DNA from: UBA1479 sp002706405
GTDB lineage: Bacteria; Pseudomonadota; Alphaproteobacteria; Rhodospirillales; Casp-alpha2
Assembly (NCBI GenBank): GCA_963972255.1
Contig: CAXATO010000003.1
Coordinates: 186,001-250,000 of the forward strand
Direction of reading: 5' to 3'
DNA: 64,000 bases
The notes below the pieces were generated by a model, which saw only the letters and a program-made list of their open reading frames with translations, did not search any database and was not told the origin of the DNA. The translations under genes were made by a program, and so were the position numbers. Below are positions 8,953 to 17,695 of this stretch, in pieces; the first letter of the stretch is position 1, and the number at the start of each line of letters is the position of its first letter.

Positions 8953-9234
8953 ATGAGCCGCCCCAAGAAACGCAAGCCCGCGGACGATCTGCAACAGCTT
9001 CTTCTGGAACGCATGGAAGCCTGTCAGACCGCGGAAGCCCTGAACGATCAAGTCATTCTGCCCTTCGTCCGGGCGTTGGAGGACGTCTGCGGTGCGCGCG
9101 GCTATGTCCTCAATATCTACGGCGAGCAGGCGAATCTGACCTTCACCGGTGACGAGGACGCGGCCGAGGAAATCTACGCGCTGATCGAAAGCTATCTGGA
9201 CAGCCGCGCCGAAGAACCCGCCGACGGCGAGTGA
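8953..9234 (+). CDS. Small conserved-looking acidic protein of unknown function
   Basis: A 93-residue soluble protein that I do not recognise. It starts with a basic patch (RPKKRKP) and then becomes acidic, with a helix-rich middle and a C-terminus ending in clustered Glu and Asp. A central segment (GYVLNIYGEQANLTFTGDEDAAEEI) looks like a small alpha/beta fold. The ATG at 8953 is preferred, but a GTG directly after the yqgE stop at 8926 would add nine residues. Codon use matches its neighbours, so it is very likely a real gene co-transcribed with yqgE. Confidence 0.7.
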   Translation: MSRPKKRKPADDLQQLLLERMEACQTAEALNDQVILPFVRALEDVCGARGYVLNIYGEQANLTFTGDEDAAEEIYALIESYLDSRAEEPADGE

Positions 9235-9272
9235 CCCTGCATCAATCTTGAGGGCGGACGAGAATTGCGTGG

Positions 9273-10532
9273 TTAGGCGTTGAGCCGGGCCGCGAAGGTG
9301 TCGTCCGCTTCCAGGTTGGCGAGCGGGCCGATGGCCGACAGAGTCGGCTTGGTGGCGAACAGACGCTCTGCCACGCGCACCACATCGGCGACGGTGACGG
9401 CGTCGACCTTGGCGACGATTTCCTCGGCCGGGATCGGGCGGCCGTAGATCAGCATCTGGCGGGCCAGCTGTTCACAGCGCGACGACGTGCTTTCCAGCGA
9501 CATCAGGATCGAGGCCTTCAATTGGGCGCGGGCGCGGGCGACTTCCTGTTCGTCGACGGACTGCCGCACCTTGTTCAATTCGTCGGCGATCAGTGGCATC
9601 AGCTCGGTCACTTCGCCCGAGCCGGTCCCCGCATAGATGCCGAACAGGCCGCCGTCCGTATAGGCCGACTGATAGCTGTAGATGGAATACACCAAGCCGC
9701 GCTTTTCGCGGACCTCCTGGAACAGGCGCGACGACATGCCGCCGCCCAACAGCGCCGACAGGACCGAGGCGGCGTAGTAATCGTCGTCGTCGTAGGCCAG
9801 CCCTTCGAAGCCCAGGGTGATGTGGACCTGTTCCAGTTCACGGTCGACGCGTACATCGCCGCCGCCGTAGCGCGCGGTTTCCCGTGATGCGGGGGCGCCC
9901 GCGGGCAGGTCCTTGAAGGTGCTGCGCACCATCTCGACCACGCGGTCGTGATCGAGCGCACCCGCCGCCGAAACGACGCTGACGGGGGCCGCGTAATGGG
10001 TGGTCATGTAGTCGAGAACCGCATCGCGGGACATGCCCTCGATCAGAGCTTCCGAGCCCAGGACAGAGCGTCCCAGGGCCTGATCGGGAAAGGCGACGGC
10101 CTGGAAATTCTCGAACACGATGTCGTCGGGCGTGTCGTGAAGCTGGTGGATCTCCTGGATCACGACATGGCGTTCGCGTTCCAGTTCGTCCGCGTCCAGG
10201 GTGGCGTGCTGGACAAGATCGCCGATGACGTCCATGGCCAGACCCAGGTCTTCCTTCAGCATCTTGGCGTAATAGGCCGTGTGCTCTCGTGCCGTATAGG
10301 CGTTCATATGTCCGCCGACGGCCTCGATTTCCTCGGCAATGGCGCGCGCACTGCGCTTTTTCGTGCCCTTGAACACCATGTGTTCCAACAGGTGGGACAC
10401 GCCGTTGACGGCTTCCGGTTCGTGTCGGGCGCCGACGCCGACCCAGGCGCCGACGGACACGGTTTCGACCCGGTCCATGCGTTCGGTGATGACGCGAAGG
10501 CCGTTATCTAGCGTGGTGATCTGTACGGGCAC
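9273..10532 (-). CDS. M16 family zinc metallopeptidase (processing peptidase-like)
   Basis: A 419-residue protease of the pitrilysin/mitochondrial processing peptidase group. The inverted zinc motif HLLEH lies at residues 47-51, and the second-domain family block RLFQEVREKRGLVYSIYS follows near residue 270. The start codon is GTG, with AAGGGA seven bases upstream. In alphaproteobacteria this gene often directly follows thrC, as it does here, twelve bases after the thrC stop. The protein probably degrades or processes peptides in the cytoplasm; its natural substrate is not known. Confidence 0.93.
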   Translation of the reverse strand: MPVQITTLDNGLRVITERMDRVETVSVGAWVGVGARHEPEAVNGVSHLLEHMVFKGTKKRSARAIAEEIEAVGGHMNAYTAREHTAYYAKMLKEDLGLAMDVIGDLVQHATLDADELERERHVVIQEIHQLHDTPDDIVFENFQAVAFPDQALGRSVLGSEALIEGMSRDAVLDYMTTHYAAPVSVVSAAGALDHDRVVEMVRSTFKDLPAGAPASRETARYGGGDVRVDRELEQVHITLGFEGLAYDDDDYYAASVLSALLGGGMSSRLFQEVREKRGLVYSIYSYQSAYTDGGLFGIYAGTGSGEVTELMPLIADELNKVRQSVDEQEVARARAQLKASILMSLESTSSRCEQLARQMLIYGRPIPAEEIVAKVDAVTVADVVRVAERLFATKPTLSAIGPLANLEADDTFAARLNA

Positions 10533-10543
10533 TCAGGATTCCC

Positions 10544-11944
10544 TTAGGCGAGGGTTGATTCGATGCTGTGTTTCAACTGGTCTAGATCGTTGGGCAGGCT
10601 TTGGCAACGCTTCGGCCGGTCCAATAAATCCGCGAGGCGCGCGGGCAGAGCCGGGCGGATGCCCGTGGCGTCCTCGACCGCGTCGGGGAATTTGGCCGGA
10701 TGGGCCGTTGCCAGCACGACCATGGACGCACCGTCCGGGGCGGGGTTTTCCCGCGCCGCGCCGACGCCGACGGCGGAATGGGGGTCGATCAGTTCGCCCG
10801 TCTGGTCGTGGACCTGTTTGATGATGGTCTTGGTCGCGTTGTCGTCGAACCGCGCTCCGGCGAACACCTTGCGCGCCTGGGCCAACTGCTCGGCGGAGAC
10901 GGTGAACCGGCCCGTCTTGCGGAAATCGGTCAGCACCTGGGCGCAGACGGTGCCGTCGCGGCCGACCAGATCGAACAGCAGGCGTTCGAAATTGCTTGAG
11001 ACCTGAATGTCCATGGACGGGCTCAGGGTCGGGACCACGCCCGCCATTTCCATGGCGCCGGAGGCAAAGAAGCGGGCCAGGATGTCGTTGGCGTTGGAGC
11101 CGACCACCAGCTTGGAAATCGGCAGGCCCATCTGCAGGGCGCCATAGCCCGCGAACACGTTGCCGAAGTTGCCCGTGGGCACGGAGAACGCGACCGGCTT
11201 GTCGGGCGCGCCCAGCTTCACGGCGGCCCAGAAGTAATAGACGATCTGCGCCATCACCCGGGCCCAGTTGATGGAATTCACCGCCGACAGGTTGTAACGG
11301 TCGCGGAACGCGGGGTCGTTGAACAGGTCCTTCACCCGGTCCTGGCAGTCGTCGAAAGTGCCTTCGATGGCGATGTTGTGGACGTTGGCCGACAGCACCG
11401 ACGTCATCTGTGCTTCCTGAACCGGGCTGACCCGGCCCTTGGGGTGCAGCATGAAGATGTCGATGGCGGCCTTGTCGCGGCAGGCCTCGATGGCCGCCGA
11501 TCCCGTATCGCCCGAGGTCGCGCCCACGATGGTGATGCGCTGGCCGCGTTTCTTCAAAACGTAATCGAAGAACCGGCCCAGCACCTGCATGGCCACGTCC
11601 TTGAAGGCCAGGGTTGGCCCGTGGAACAGCTCCAGCAGGTATTCATCGTCGCCGATTTTCTTGAGCGGCAGGACGTCGGGGGCGTCGAAGGTCGCATAGG
11701 CGTCCTCGATCAGCGCCTTCAGGTCCGCCGCCGGGATGGCGTCGCCGACGAAGGGCGCCATGACCTTTTGCGCCAGGGCCGGATAGGACAGGTCCTTCAT
11801 GGCGCGGATGTCGTCGGCGGAAAACTGCGGCCAGGTCTCGGGGACGTACAGGCCACCGTCGCGGGCGAGGCCGGCCAGCAGGACGTCCTCGAAACCAAGC
11901 GCGGGGGCTTCGCCCCGCGTGGAGATGTATCTGGGGTTTGTCAT
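10544..11944 (-). CDS. thrC: Threonine synthase
   Basis: The PLP enzyme that turns O-phosphohomoserine into threonine, 466 residues, the usual length of the proteobacterial class. The PLP-binding lysine is Lys115 in the block HGPTLAFKDVAMQ. The phosphate-binding loop appears later as ATSGDTGSAA. The N-terminus MTNPRYISTRGE is typical of the family. It is the middle gene of a minus-strand operon between an M32 carboxypeptidase and an M16 peptidase, separated from each by a few bases. Nothing unusual is seen in the sequence. Confidence 0.96.
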   Translation of the reverse strand: MTNPRYISTRGEAPALGFEDVLLAGLARDGGLYVPETWPQFSADDIRAMKDLSYPALAQKVMAPFVGDAIPAADLKALIEDAYATFDAPDVLPLKKIGDDEYLLELFHGPTLAFKDVAMQVLGRFFDYVLKKRGQRITIVGATSGDTGSAAIEACRDKAAIDIFMLHPKGRVSPVQEAQMTSVLSANVHNIAIEGTFDDCQDRVKDLFNDPAFRDRYNLSAVNSINWARVMAQIVYYFWAAVKLGAPDKPVAFSVPTGNFGNVFAGYGALQMGLPISKLVVGSNANDILARFFASGAMEMAGVVPTLSPSMDIQVSSNFERLLFDLVGRDGTVCAQVLTDFRKTGRFTVSAEQLAQARKVFAGARFDDNATKTIIKQVHDQTGELIDPHSAVGVGAARENPAPDGASMVVLATAHPAKFPDAVEDATGIRPALPARLADLLDRPKRCQSLPNDLDQLKHSIESTLA

Positions 11945-11945
11945 C

Positions 11946-13463
11946 TTAGCCGGCTAGATAGCGCGTTCTGAGGTGGTTCTCAAACACCTTTGGGTCGAGC
12001 GGCTTGCCCGTGGCGCTGATCAGGAGCTCCTTGGCGCTGACGAGCGAGCCCTTGCCATGGACGTTCTCGCGCAGCCAGGCCATCAGCGGCGCGAAGTCGC
12101 CGCGGCCGATGGCGGGCTCGATTTCCGGGTTCTGGTCGCGGGCGGCGGCGTAAAGCTGCGCGGCGGTCATGGCGCCAAGCGTATAGGTCGGGAAATAGCC
12201 CCAGGCCCCGTCGTACCAGTGGATGTCCTGCAGGCAGCCGAGGGTATCCGTCGGCGGGCGGATGCCCAAAAGCCGCTCCATGCCGTCGTTCCAGGCGCCC
12301 GGCAGGTCGGCGATTTCCATGTCGCCCTCGATCAGCGCCTTTTCCAGGCGGTAGCGCAGGATCACATGGGCCGGATAGGTCACTTCGTCGGCGTCGACAC
12401 GAATGAACGAGCGTTCGACTTGGGTGTAGAGCCGGAACAGGTTGTCCGCGTCCCAGGCGGGACCCGTGCCGCCGAAGGTTTCGACCATGATGGGGGCGGC
12501 GAAATTGAGGAAGGTCTTGGACCGGCAGACCTGCATCTCGATCAGCAGGGACTGCGATTCATGGACCGACATGCCGAGCGCATGGCCCACGGGCTGGCCG
12601 CGCCAATCCTTGGGCAGGCCGCGTTCGTACATGGCATGGCCGGTTTCGTGCAGCACGCCCATGAGGGCCGAGGTGAAATCGTTGTCGTCATAGCGCGTGG
12701 TGATGCGCACGTCGTCCGGTGTGCCGCCGCAGAACGGATGCAGGCTGACGTCGAGCCGCCCGTGATGGAAATCGAAGCCCAGCATTTCCATGAACCGCTG
12801 GCCCAGCGCCTTCTGCTTTTCCTCGGGGAAGGGGCCGTCGGGCAGGATCACCTTGGGGGATTTCGCCTGATGGTCCAGCACTTCGCCCAGGAACCCGGGC
12901 AGGAAGCTTTCCAGTTCGCCGAATACGACGTCGATTTCCGCGGACCGGCCGCCGGGCTCGTAATCGTCCAACAGCGCGTCGTAGAGGCCCAGACCCAGGG
13001 CCTCGGATTTCATCTGCGCCTGTTCGCGGACCAGGTTCAAAAGCGTGCTGACCAGGGGCTGCACGGCCTTGAAGTCATTGTCGGCGCGGGCTTCACGCCA
13101 TACGGCCTCGCAAGTGGTGGAGGCCCGGGACAGGCGGGTGACCAGATCCTCGGTCAGCGCCATCGCCTTGGTGACGCGGCGCTTGATCTCGCGCAGGTTG
13201 GCGCGTTGCCAGTCGTCCAGGCTGTCGGCCTCGGCTTCGGCGGCGGCGACCAGATCGCCGGTTTCCGATGCGGTCAGGATGCCGTGATGGACGGCGGACA
13301 GTTCGGCCAGTTGTTCCGAGCGGGCTTCGTGGCCGCCGCGCGGCATGACTGTGGACATGTCCCAATGCAGGACGGCCTGCGCTTCGGACAGGGCGTTCAG
13401 GCGCCGGAAACGCTGTTCCAGGCGGGCATAGGCCGTTTCATTCATCGGAGCACTGTCGGGCAT
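11946..13463 (-). CDS. M32 family metallocarboxypeptidase (carboxypeptidase Taq)
   Basis: A 505-residue, mostly helical zinc carboxypeptidase that removes C-terminal residues from peptides. The zinc site is HETGH at residues 272-276, followed by the M32-specific block HESQSLLIE about 25 residues on. The length matches the family. The start at 13463 has a weak ribosome site; the next Met (codon 7) has none. The stop lies one base beyond the thrC start, so thrC is translationally linked. Together with the downstream M16 protease this suggests a peptide turnover operon around thrC. Confidence 0.94.
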   Translation of the reverse strand: MPDSAPMNETAYARLEQRFRRLNALSEAQAVLHWDMSTVMPRGGHEARSEQLAELSAVHHGILTASETGDLVAAAEAEADSLDDWQRANLREIKRRVTKAMALTEDLVTRLSRASTTCEAVWREARADNDFKAVQPLVSTLLNLVREQAQMKSEALGLGLYDALLDDYEPGGRSAEIDVVFGELESFLPGFLGEVLDHQAKSPKVILPDGPFPEEKQKALGQRFMEMLGFDFHHGRLDVSLHPFCGGTPDDVRITTRYDDNDFTSALMGVLHETGHAMYERGLPKDWRGQPVGHALGMSVHESQSLLIEMQVCRSKTFLNFAAPIMVETFGGTGPAWDADNLFRLYTQVERSFIRVDADEVTYPAHVILRYRLEKALIEGDMEIADLPGAWNDGMERLLGIRPPTDTLGCLQDIHWYDGAWGYFPTYTLGAMTAAQLYAAARDQNPEIEPAIGRGDFAPLMAWLRENVHGKGSLVSAKELLISATGKPLDPKVFENHLRTRYLAG

Positions 13464-13494
13464 GATGCCTATATGGGGCTAAACGTGCCGAAGA

Positions 13495-14457
13495 TCAAAA
13501 GAATGGGACGAACAGGGTCCGGTCGGCCAAAAGGGCCAGGAAAATCCCGAACAGATAAAGGATCGTATAAAAGAACATGGGCCGGCAGGGGCCCTGCTTG
13601 GCGTCGGCGACGTTTTCCGCCCGCCACACGCGGCCCATATGCATGACCAGACCGATATTCAGACCGGCGACGGCCAGGGCGTAAAGCCAGCCGGACAGGC
13701 CGAGCGCCACGGGCGCGAAGGTCGCGGGCACCAGCAGCGCCGTGTAGACGGCCATTTGAATTTTGGTGCGGTGTTCGCCGACGACCACGGGCAGCATGGG
13801 CACGCCCACGTTCATGTAATCCTGGCGGCGGAACAGGGCGAGCGCCCAGGTATGGGGCGGCGTCCACAAGAAGATGATCATGAACAGCGCGATGGCACCC
13901 CAGGGGTCGGCCAGGAAACCGGCGTTCCCGGTGACCGCGGCCCAGCCGATGACCGGCGGCAAAGCGCCCGAGGCGCCGCCGATGACGATGTTCTGCGGCG
14001 TGCGGCGCTTCAGCCAGACCGTATAGATGAACACGTAGTAGAGGATCGTGAAGGCCAGCAGCGCGGCCGAAATCAGGTTGACCCAGACGCCCATGGCGAT
14101 GACCGAGGCGAGGGCCAGCACCGAGCCGAAGATCAGCGCGTTGCGGGGATCCATGCGGCCCGCCGGGATCGGCCGGTTCATGGTGCGCTGCATGTGCAGG
14201 TCGATGTCGCGGTCGTACCACATGTTGATGGCGCCGGAGGCACCGGCGCCGATGGAAATGCACAGGATCGCGACGAAAGCTTCCCAAGTGCCGATGGCGC
14301 CGGGCGCCATGACCAGGCCGACCATGGCCGTGAACACCACCAGGGACATCACCCGGGGCTTCAAAAGCAGGGCGTAGTCGGCCAGGCGGAACTGAGGTTC
14401 CGGGCGGGGCGCAGCCTTGTTCGATGCGCTGATATTCGGGGCGACGGTGTCGCTCAC
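13495..14457 (-). CDS. ctaB: Protoheme IX farnesyltransferase (heme O synthase)
   Basis: A polytopic membrane prenyltransferase that adds the farnesyl tail to heme b, giving heme O for terminal oxidases. It has 320 residues and about nine membrane segments. The first Asp-rich prenyl site is WYDRDIDLHMQRTMNRPIP, and the second loop is SLWTPPHTWALAL-like (LWTPPHTW). The start is GTG at 14457 with AGAGGA upstream. It lies on the strand opposite the main oxidase operon, downstream of the degenerate oxidase-like gene and DUF420, so this strand appears to carry the assembly side of the oxidase locus. Confidence 0.95.
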   Translation of the reverse strand: MSDTVAPNISASNKAAPRPEPQFRLADYALLLKPRVMSLVVFTAMVGLVMAPGAIGTWEAFVAILCISIGAGASGAINMWYDRDIDLHMQRTMNRPIPAGRMDPRNALIFGSVLALASVIAMGVWVNLISAALLAFTILYYVFIYTVWLKRRTPQNIVIGGASGALPPVIGWAAVTGNAGFLADPWGAIALFMIIFLWTPPHTWALALFRRQDYMNVGVPMLPVVVGEHRTKIQMAVYTALLVPATFAPVALGLSGWLYALAVAGLNIGLVMHMGRVWRAENVADAKQGPCRPMFFYTILYLFGIFLALLADRTLFVPFF

Positions 14458-14500
14458 GGGCGTCCTCTTGGTGTTGGTCGGTGTGCGTTGCCTGGGCGTT

Positions 14501-15919
14501 TTATATTTTAAGTTCGCGCCGAGGGCCAGTGTCCGTTGGTCCAGGTCGGCGCAAAAGTGCGCGCGCGGTGATCCAGATGAACATGACGCCGCCGGCCACG
14601 GCGATCACAGCACCCACCCCCATGCCATACAACCCGACCTTGGCGCCGAGCGCTTCCAGCCCGGCGATGTCGCCGGCCACCTTGCGCGGCGCCCCGTATC
14701 CGCCGGCCAGGAACAGGCCCGCCGAATGCAGGGCCTGGCCCAGGCCATAGAGCCAGAACAGGGTGAATACGGCGCGGCTCAGCTTGGGGGCTCGGTCGAG
14801 GGACGGCAGCAGGGCACAGAACACCAAGCCCATCAGGGCCAGGTTCACGCCGCCGATGACGCCGTGGTAATGGGCCGGGGTGCGGGTATCGGCGCCGTCG
14901 ACGAACAGGCCCAGGGCCCCGCCCAGGAAGAACACCGCCATCGACAGATAGATCGCCTGACGGGCCAGCCGGGCGCGATCGTCCGTCGGCGGCGTGCCGC
15001 CGCCGGTAAACAGAAACGCGGCGGCCAGGACCACGGGGGCCGGCCCCAGCAGATACTGCAGGTTGGTGAAGGCCTGGGTCTGTTCCGGGCTGAACGCGGG
15101 ATAAATCCAATAGAGGGCCGGGCCGATCAGGGCGAACAGGGCCAGTGCCGCCATCGCCCAGAAGAACAGGCCGCTCGGAAGGGGACGGCCGGCGGCACCC
15201 GCCAGCGCCCACCAGGCGCAGAGCATCAGGCCGGTGTTGACGAACTGCAGAACATGTCCGCCGCCCCAGAACAGGCGTTCGTTCAACTCGGGCGATGTCG
15301 GTTCGCTGGCGGCCATCTGGAAGGTCACGGCGAAGCAGCCGAAGGCGGCGACGTAGATCAGCGCGGTCATCAGGATACCGTGGCCGCCGGACCCCGGTTC
15401 GTTGACGCGGCGCAGGAATGCTGCGGCCAGACGCAGGATGACGAACAGCACGCCCATGAACAGGAACACCAGCCCCAGATAGTAGAGCGGGTCGATCACC
15501 GTCGGCACGTAGTTGTTGAGGGACGGCTCGGTATCGTGTTTCAGCGCCGGGATCATCAGCAGGATTTCCCCGGCCGCGACCAACCATACGGCGGAACGGC
15601 CCGTGGACCGGCCGCGTGACCGGCCCCCGTCCAGATGATAGGTGGTCGCCGCCGCCAGGGCGCCGAGCAGACACAGGAACCACACGACGAAGGAATAGAC
15701 GACGTGGATGACCAGGCCTTTCTCGAAAAACCGAAGGGGCCAGGGGATCAGCGTTTCCGCGCCCGGCACGCGGGACGCGGCGAGCAGAAGGGCGAAGACG
15801 CCGGCAATGGCGAGCGCCGCCAGCCCCAGAAGGAGCCAGGCGCGAATTTCCCAGCGGGCGTCCTCGCTGTCGACGGCGGTGCCCAGGGTGCCGTTCGGGG
15901 TATCTGTCGTCATCGTCAT
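14501..15919 (-). CDS. Degenerate heme-copper oxidase subunit I-like membrane protein
   Basis: A 472-residue protein with about twelve membrane segments that reads as a distant homologue of oxidase subunit I. The helix II heme ligand has a counterpart at His72 (KGLVIHVVYSF). The helix VI Cu-B histidine corresponds to His222 (GGGHVLQF), and the helix X pair to His350 and His352 (PAHYHGVIGG), where CtaD has AHFHYV. A PRK triplet matches the PRR end of helix XI. The two adjacent Cu-B histidines of helix VII are absent, so a normal oxygen-reducing centre is not expected. The start overlaps the DUF420 stop by four bases (ATGA). Upstream in-frame sequence is not protein-like. It may have a role in heme or copper handling or sensing. 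Confidence 0.75.
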   Translation of the reverse strand: MTMTTDTPNGTLGTAVDSEDARWEIRAWLLLGLAALAIAGVFALLLAASRVPGAETLIPWPLRFFEKGLVIHVVYSFVVWFLCLLGALAAATTYHLDGGRSRGRSTGRSAVWLVAAGEILLMIPALKHDTEPSLNNYVPTVIDPLYYLGLVFLFMGVLFVILRLAAAFLRRVNEPGSGGHGILMTALIYVAAFGCFAVTFQMAASEPTSPELNERLFWGGGHVLQFVNTGLMLCAWWALAGAAGRPLPSGLFFWAMAALALFALIGPALYWIYPAFSPEQTQAFTNLQYLLGPAPVVLAAAFLFTGGGTPPTDDRARLARQAIYLSMAVFFLGGALGLFVDGADTRTPAHYHGVIGGVNLALMGLVFCALLPSLDRAPKLSRAVFTLFWLYGLGQALHSAGLFLAGGYGAPRKVAGDIAGLEALGAKVGLYGMGVGAVIAVAGGVMFIWITARALLRRPGPTDTGPRRELKI

Positions 15920-16347
15920 TGGCCTGTATAGGGATAAAGGTGAACGGCCATAACGTAGACGACGACGCCGGAAATGCCGACATACATCCACAGCGGCCAG
16001 ACCCAGCGCGCGAGAGCCTTGTGGCGCGCGAACTGTCCGGTCAGGGCCCGCCAGAAGGTCATGGGAACCAGGGGCGTGATGGCGATGGCGCCGATCACAT
16101 GGACGATCAGGATCGTGAAGTAGACGGGCCGGATCATGCCTTCGCCGCCGAATTTGGCGAAGCCGGAATTCAGCTTGTAGATCACATAGACCACCAGGAA
16201 CGCGATCGAGGCGCCGGCGGCACAAAGCATCATGGCACGGTGCTTGGTTTTCGCCCCTTGCTTGATGAACACGTAGCCGATGGTCATGAACACCACGGAC
16301 AGCGCGTTGAAACCGGCAATCAGATGGGGCAGGTCTTGAACGGTCAT
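15916..16347 (-). CDS. DUF420 family membrane protein (CtaM-like)
   Basis: A 143-residue inner-membrane protein with four predicted helices. It matches DUF420, with family features such as the conserved histidine near the start (LPHLIAGFNALS), an arginine-rich loop and HVIGAIAITPLVPMTF. Bacillus YozB/CtaM, of the same family, is needed for cytochrome oxidase maturation. Here the gene sits in an operon with the oxidase-like protein and opposite ctaC, which fits an oxidase assembly role. It overlaps the next gene by four bases, implying translational coupling. No clear ribosome site precedes it. Confidence 0.85.
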   Translation of the reverse strand: MTVQDLPHLIAGFNALSVVFMTIGYVFIKQGAKTKHRAMMLCAAGASIAFLVVYVIYKLNSGFAKFGGEGMIRPVYFTILIVHVIGAIAITPLVPMTFWRALTGQFARHKALARWVWPLWMYVGISGVVVYVMAVHLYPYTGQ

Positions 16348-16360
16348 CGCGGGGGACGAT

Positions 16361-16450
16361 CTAGCGGGTCGTCATGTTCAGCCAGAACAGGCAGTACAAA
16401 ACCACCGCCACGACGCCCAGGATGGCGCCCAATTGCCAGTTCTTCATCAT
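16361..16450 (-). CDS. 29-residue single-pass membrane microprotein
   Basis: A tiny open frame with AAGGA seven bases before the ATG at 16450; a second ATG follows at once. The peptide begins MMKNWQL, has one hydrophobic segment of about 18 residues with a single cysteine, and ends NMTTR. It lies 13 bases before the DUF420 gene and would be the first gene of that operon. Small single-helix subunits are common in respiratory oxidases and their assembly factors. I do not recognise this one. Its reality rests on the good ribosome site, hydrophobicity and position. Confidence 0.6.
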   Translation of the reverse strand: MMKNWQLGAILGVVAVVLYCLFWLNMTTR

Positions 16451-16753
16451 CTTACATTCCTTACTCAATTTGCGCCGCCGGCCGATTGGGACCGGGCGCT
16501 GCCACAGGCCTGAACTCAAGAGGCCGCCTGCTCCAGGTTGGACCATGAGGGCGGAAAATCAAGGCTAATAGGCCGTTTGTCCAGGGCAAAAAAGCCTTTG
16601 CAACGCCGCCGGGGAGTGCTAGCTAAGACCCCTCGTCTCCCCGGTGGCGAGGCGCCGTCAGGCGCGGCCGGGTGTAGGCAATATGGGTTAAGAAACAAGG
16701 GCCTAACGGATTAACGACGTTTGAGTGTAAATCCCAATGCCCGGTAATTTCGG
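16451..16753. other. Divergent intergenic region between oxidase operons
   Basis: About 300 bases separate the microprotein-DUF420 operon from ctaC. No protein frame with a convincing start is seen. The side near ctaC (16680-16745) is lower in GC than its surroundings and probably holds the ctaC promoter; the middle contains short GC-rich complementary stretches around 16636-16675. No clear FNR box or other recognised operator was found. Confidence 0.6.
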
Positions 16754-17614
16754 ATGAGGACCATGACCTTGAGACTGCACGCCCTGATCACAGGAGCCGC
16801 TCTTTTCCTTCTTTCCTTCGGCGGCAGCGCCCTGGCAGACGGCATCGCGACGCCCTGGCAGATGAACTTCCAGGAAGCCGCATCCCCGGTCATGGAGCGA
16901 ATCGAGGATTTTCATAATCTGCTGTTTTGGATCATCACGGCCATTACGCTGTTCGTGTTGGTTCTGCTGATCTACGTGATCGTCAAATTCAACGAAAAGG
17001 CCAACCCGGTCCCGTCGAAGACGACGCACAATACCTTTATCGAGGTGGTGTGGACCGTGGTGCCGATCATCATTCTGGTGGTGATCGCCGTGCCGTCGTT
17101 CAAGTTGCTGTTCTATCAGGACAAATACGAAAACCCGGACATGACCCTCAAGGTCGTCGGCCATCAGTGGTACTGGTCCTACAGCTATCCGGATCAGGGC
17201 GGTTTCGGGTTCGACAGCCAGATTGTCCAGGAAGAGGATCTGAAGCCGGGTCAGCCGCGCCTTCTGACCGTGGACAACTCGGTGGTTCTGCCGATCGATA
17301 CCAACATCCGCGTGCTGCAGACGGCCGATGACGTGATCCATAACTGGGCCATGCCGGCCTTCGGCATGAAGTTGGACGCCGTTCCCGGCCGGACCAACGA
17401 AAACTGGGTGCGCATCACCAAGACCGGCGATTACTACGGTCAGTGTTCGGAGCTTTGCGGTGTCGGCCATGCCTACATGCCGATCCATGTGAAGGCGGTC
17501 ACGAAGGAAGAATTCGCGGCCTGGGTGGCGACGGCCAAGGCGAAGTATGCCGACTCGATGCCTGCCCCGGCGGCCGAAGAGGCTCAGGTTAAGGTCGCCC
17601 AGGCCAAAAACTGA
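16754..17614 (+). CDS. ctaC: Cytochrome c oxidase subunit II
   Basis: The subunit that accepts electrons from cytochrome c, 286 residues. An N-terminal signal peptide (to about residue 29) is followed by two membrane helices and a periplasmic cupredoxin domain. The Cu-A ligands are all present: His196, Cys231, Cys235, His239 and Met242 in QCSELCGVGHAYMP. The aromatic stretch HQWYWSYSYP, which receives electrons, is intact. The start may be 16754 or the ATG three codons later; neither has an ideal ribosome site. It is the first gene of ctaC-ctaD-ctaG-ctaE. Confidence 0.96.
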   Translation: MRTMTLRLHALITGAALFLLSFGGSALADGIATPWQMNFQEAASPVMERIEDFHNLLFWIITAITLFVLVLLIYVIVKFNEKANPVPSKTTHNTFIEVVWTVVPIIILVVIAVPSFKLLFYQDKYENPDMTLKVVGHQWYWSYSYPDQGGFGFDSQIVQEEDLKPGQPRLLTVDNSVVLPIDTNIRVLQTADDVIHNWAMPAFGMKLDAVPGRTNENWVRITKTGDYYGQCSELCGVGHAYMPIHVKAVTKEEFAAWVATAKAKYADSMPAPAAEEAQVKVAQAKN

Positions 17615-17695
17615 CCAGGCGGTTTGATAGCGCATTCAAGGATTCACGGCACGCTGCGGCGGCCGCAATACAACGGAACGAGAAGAGGTTGACCC

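Noticed and set aside
13469..14287. Open frame in another register of the ctaB region
   Set aside because: It is arginine- and histidine-rich with no membrane helices, while the ctaB frame has all prenyltransferase motifs.
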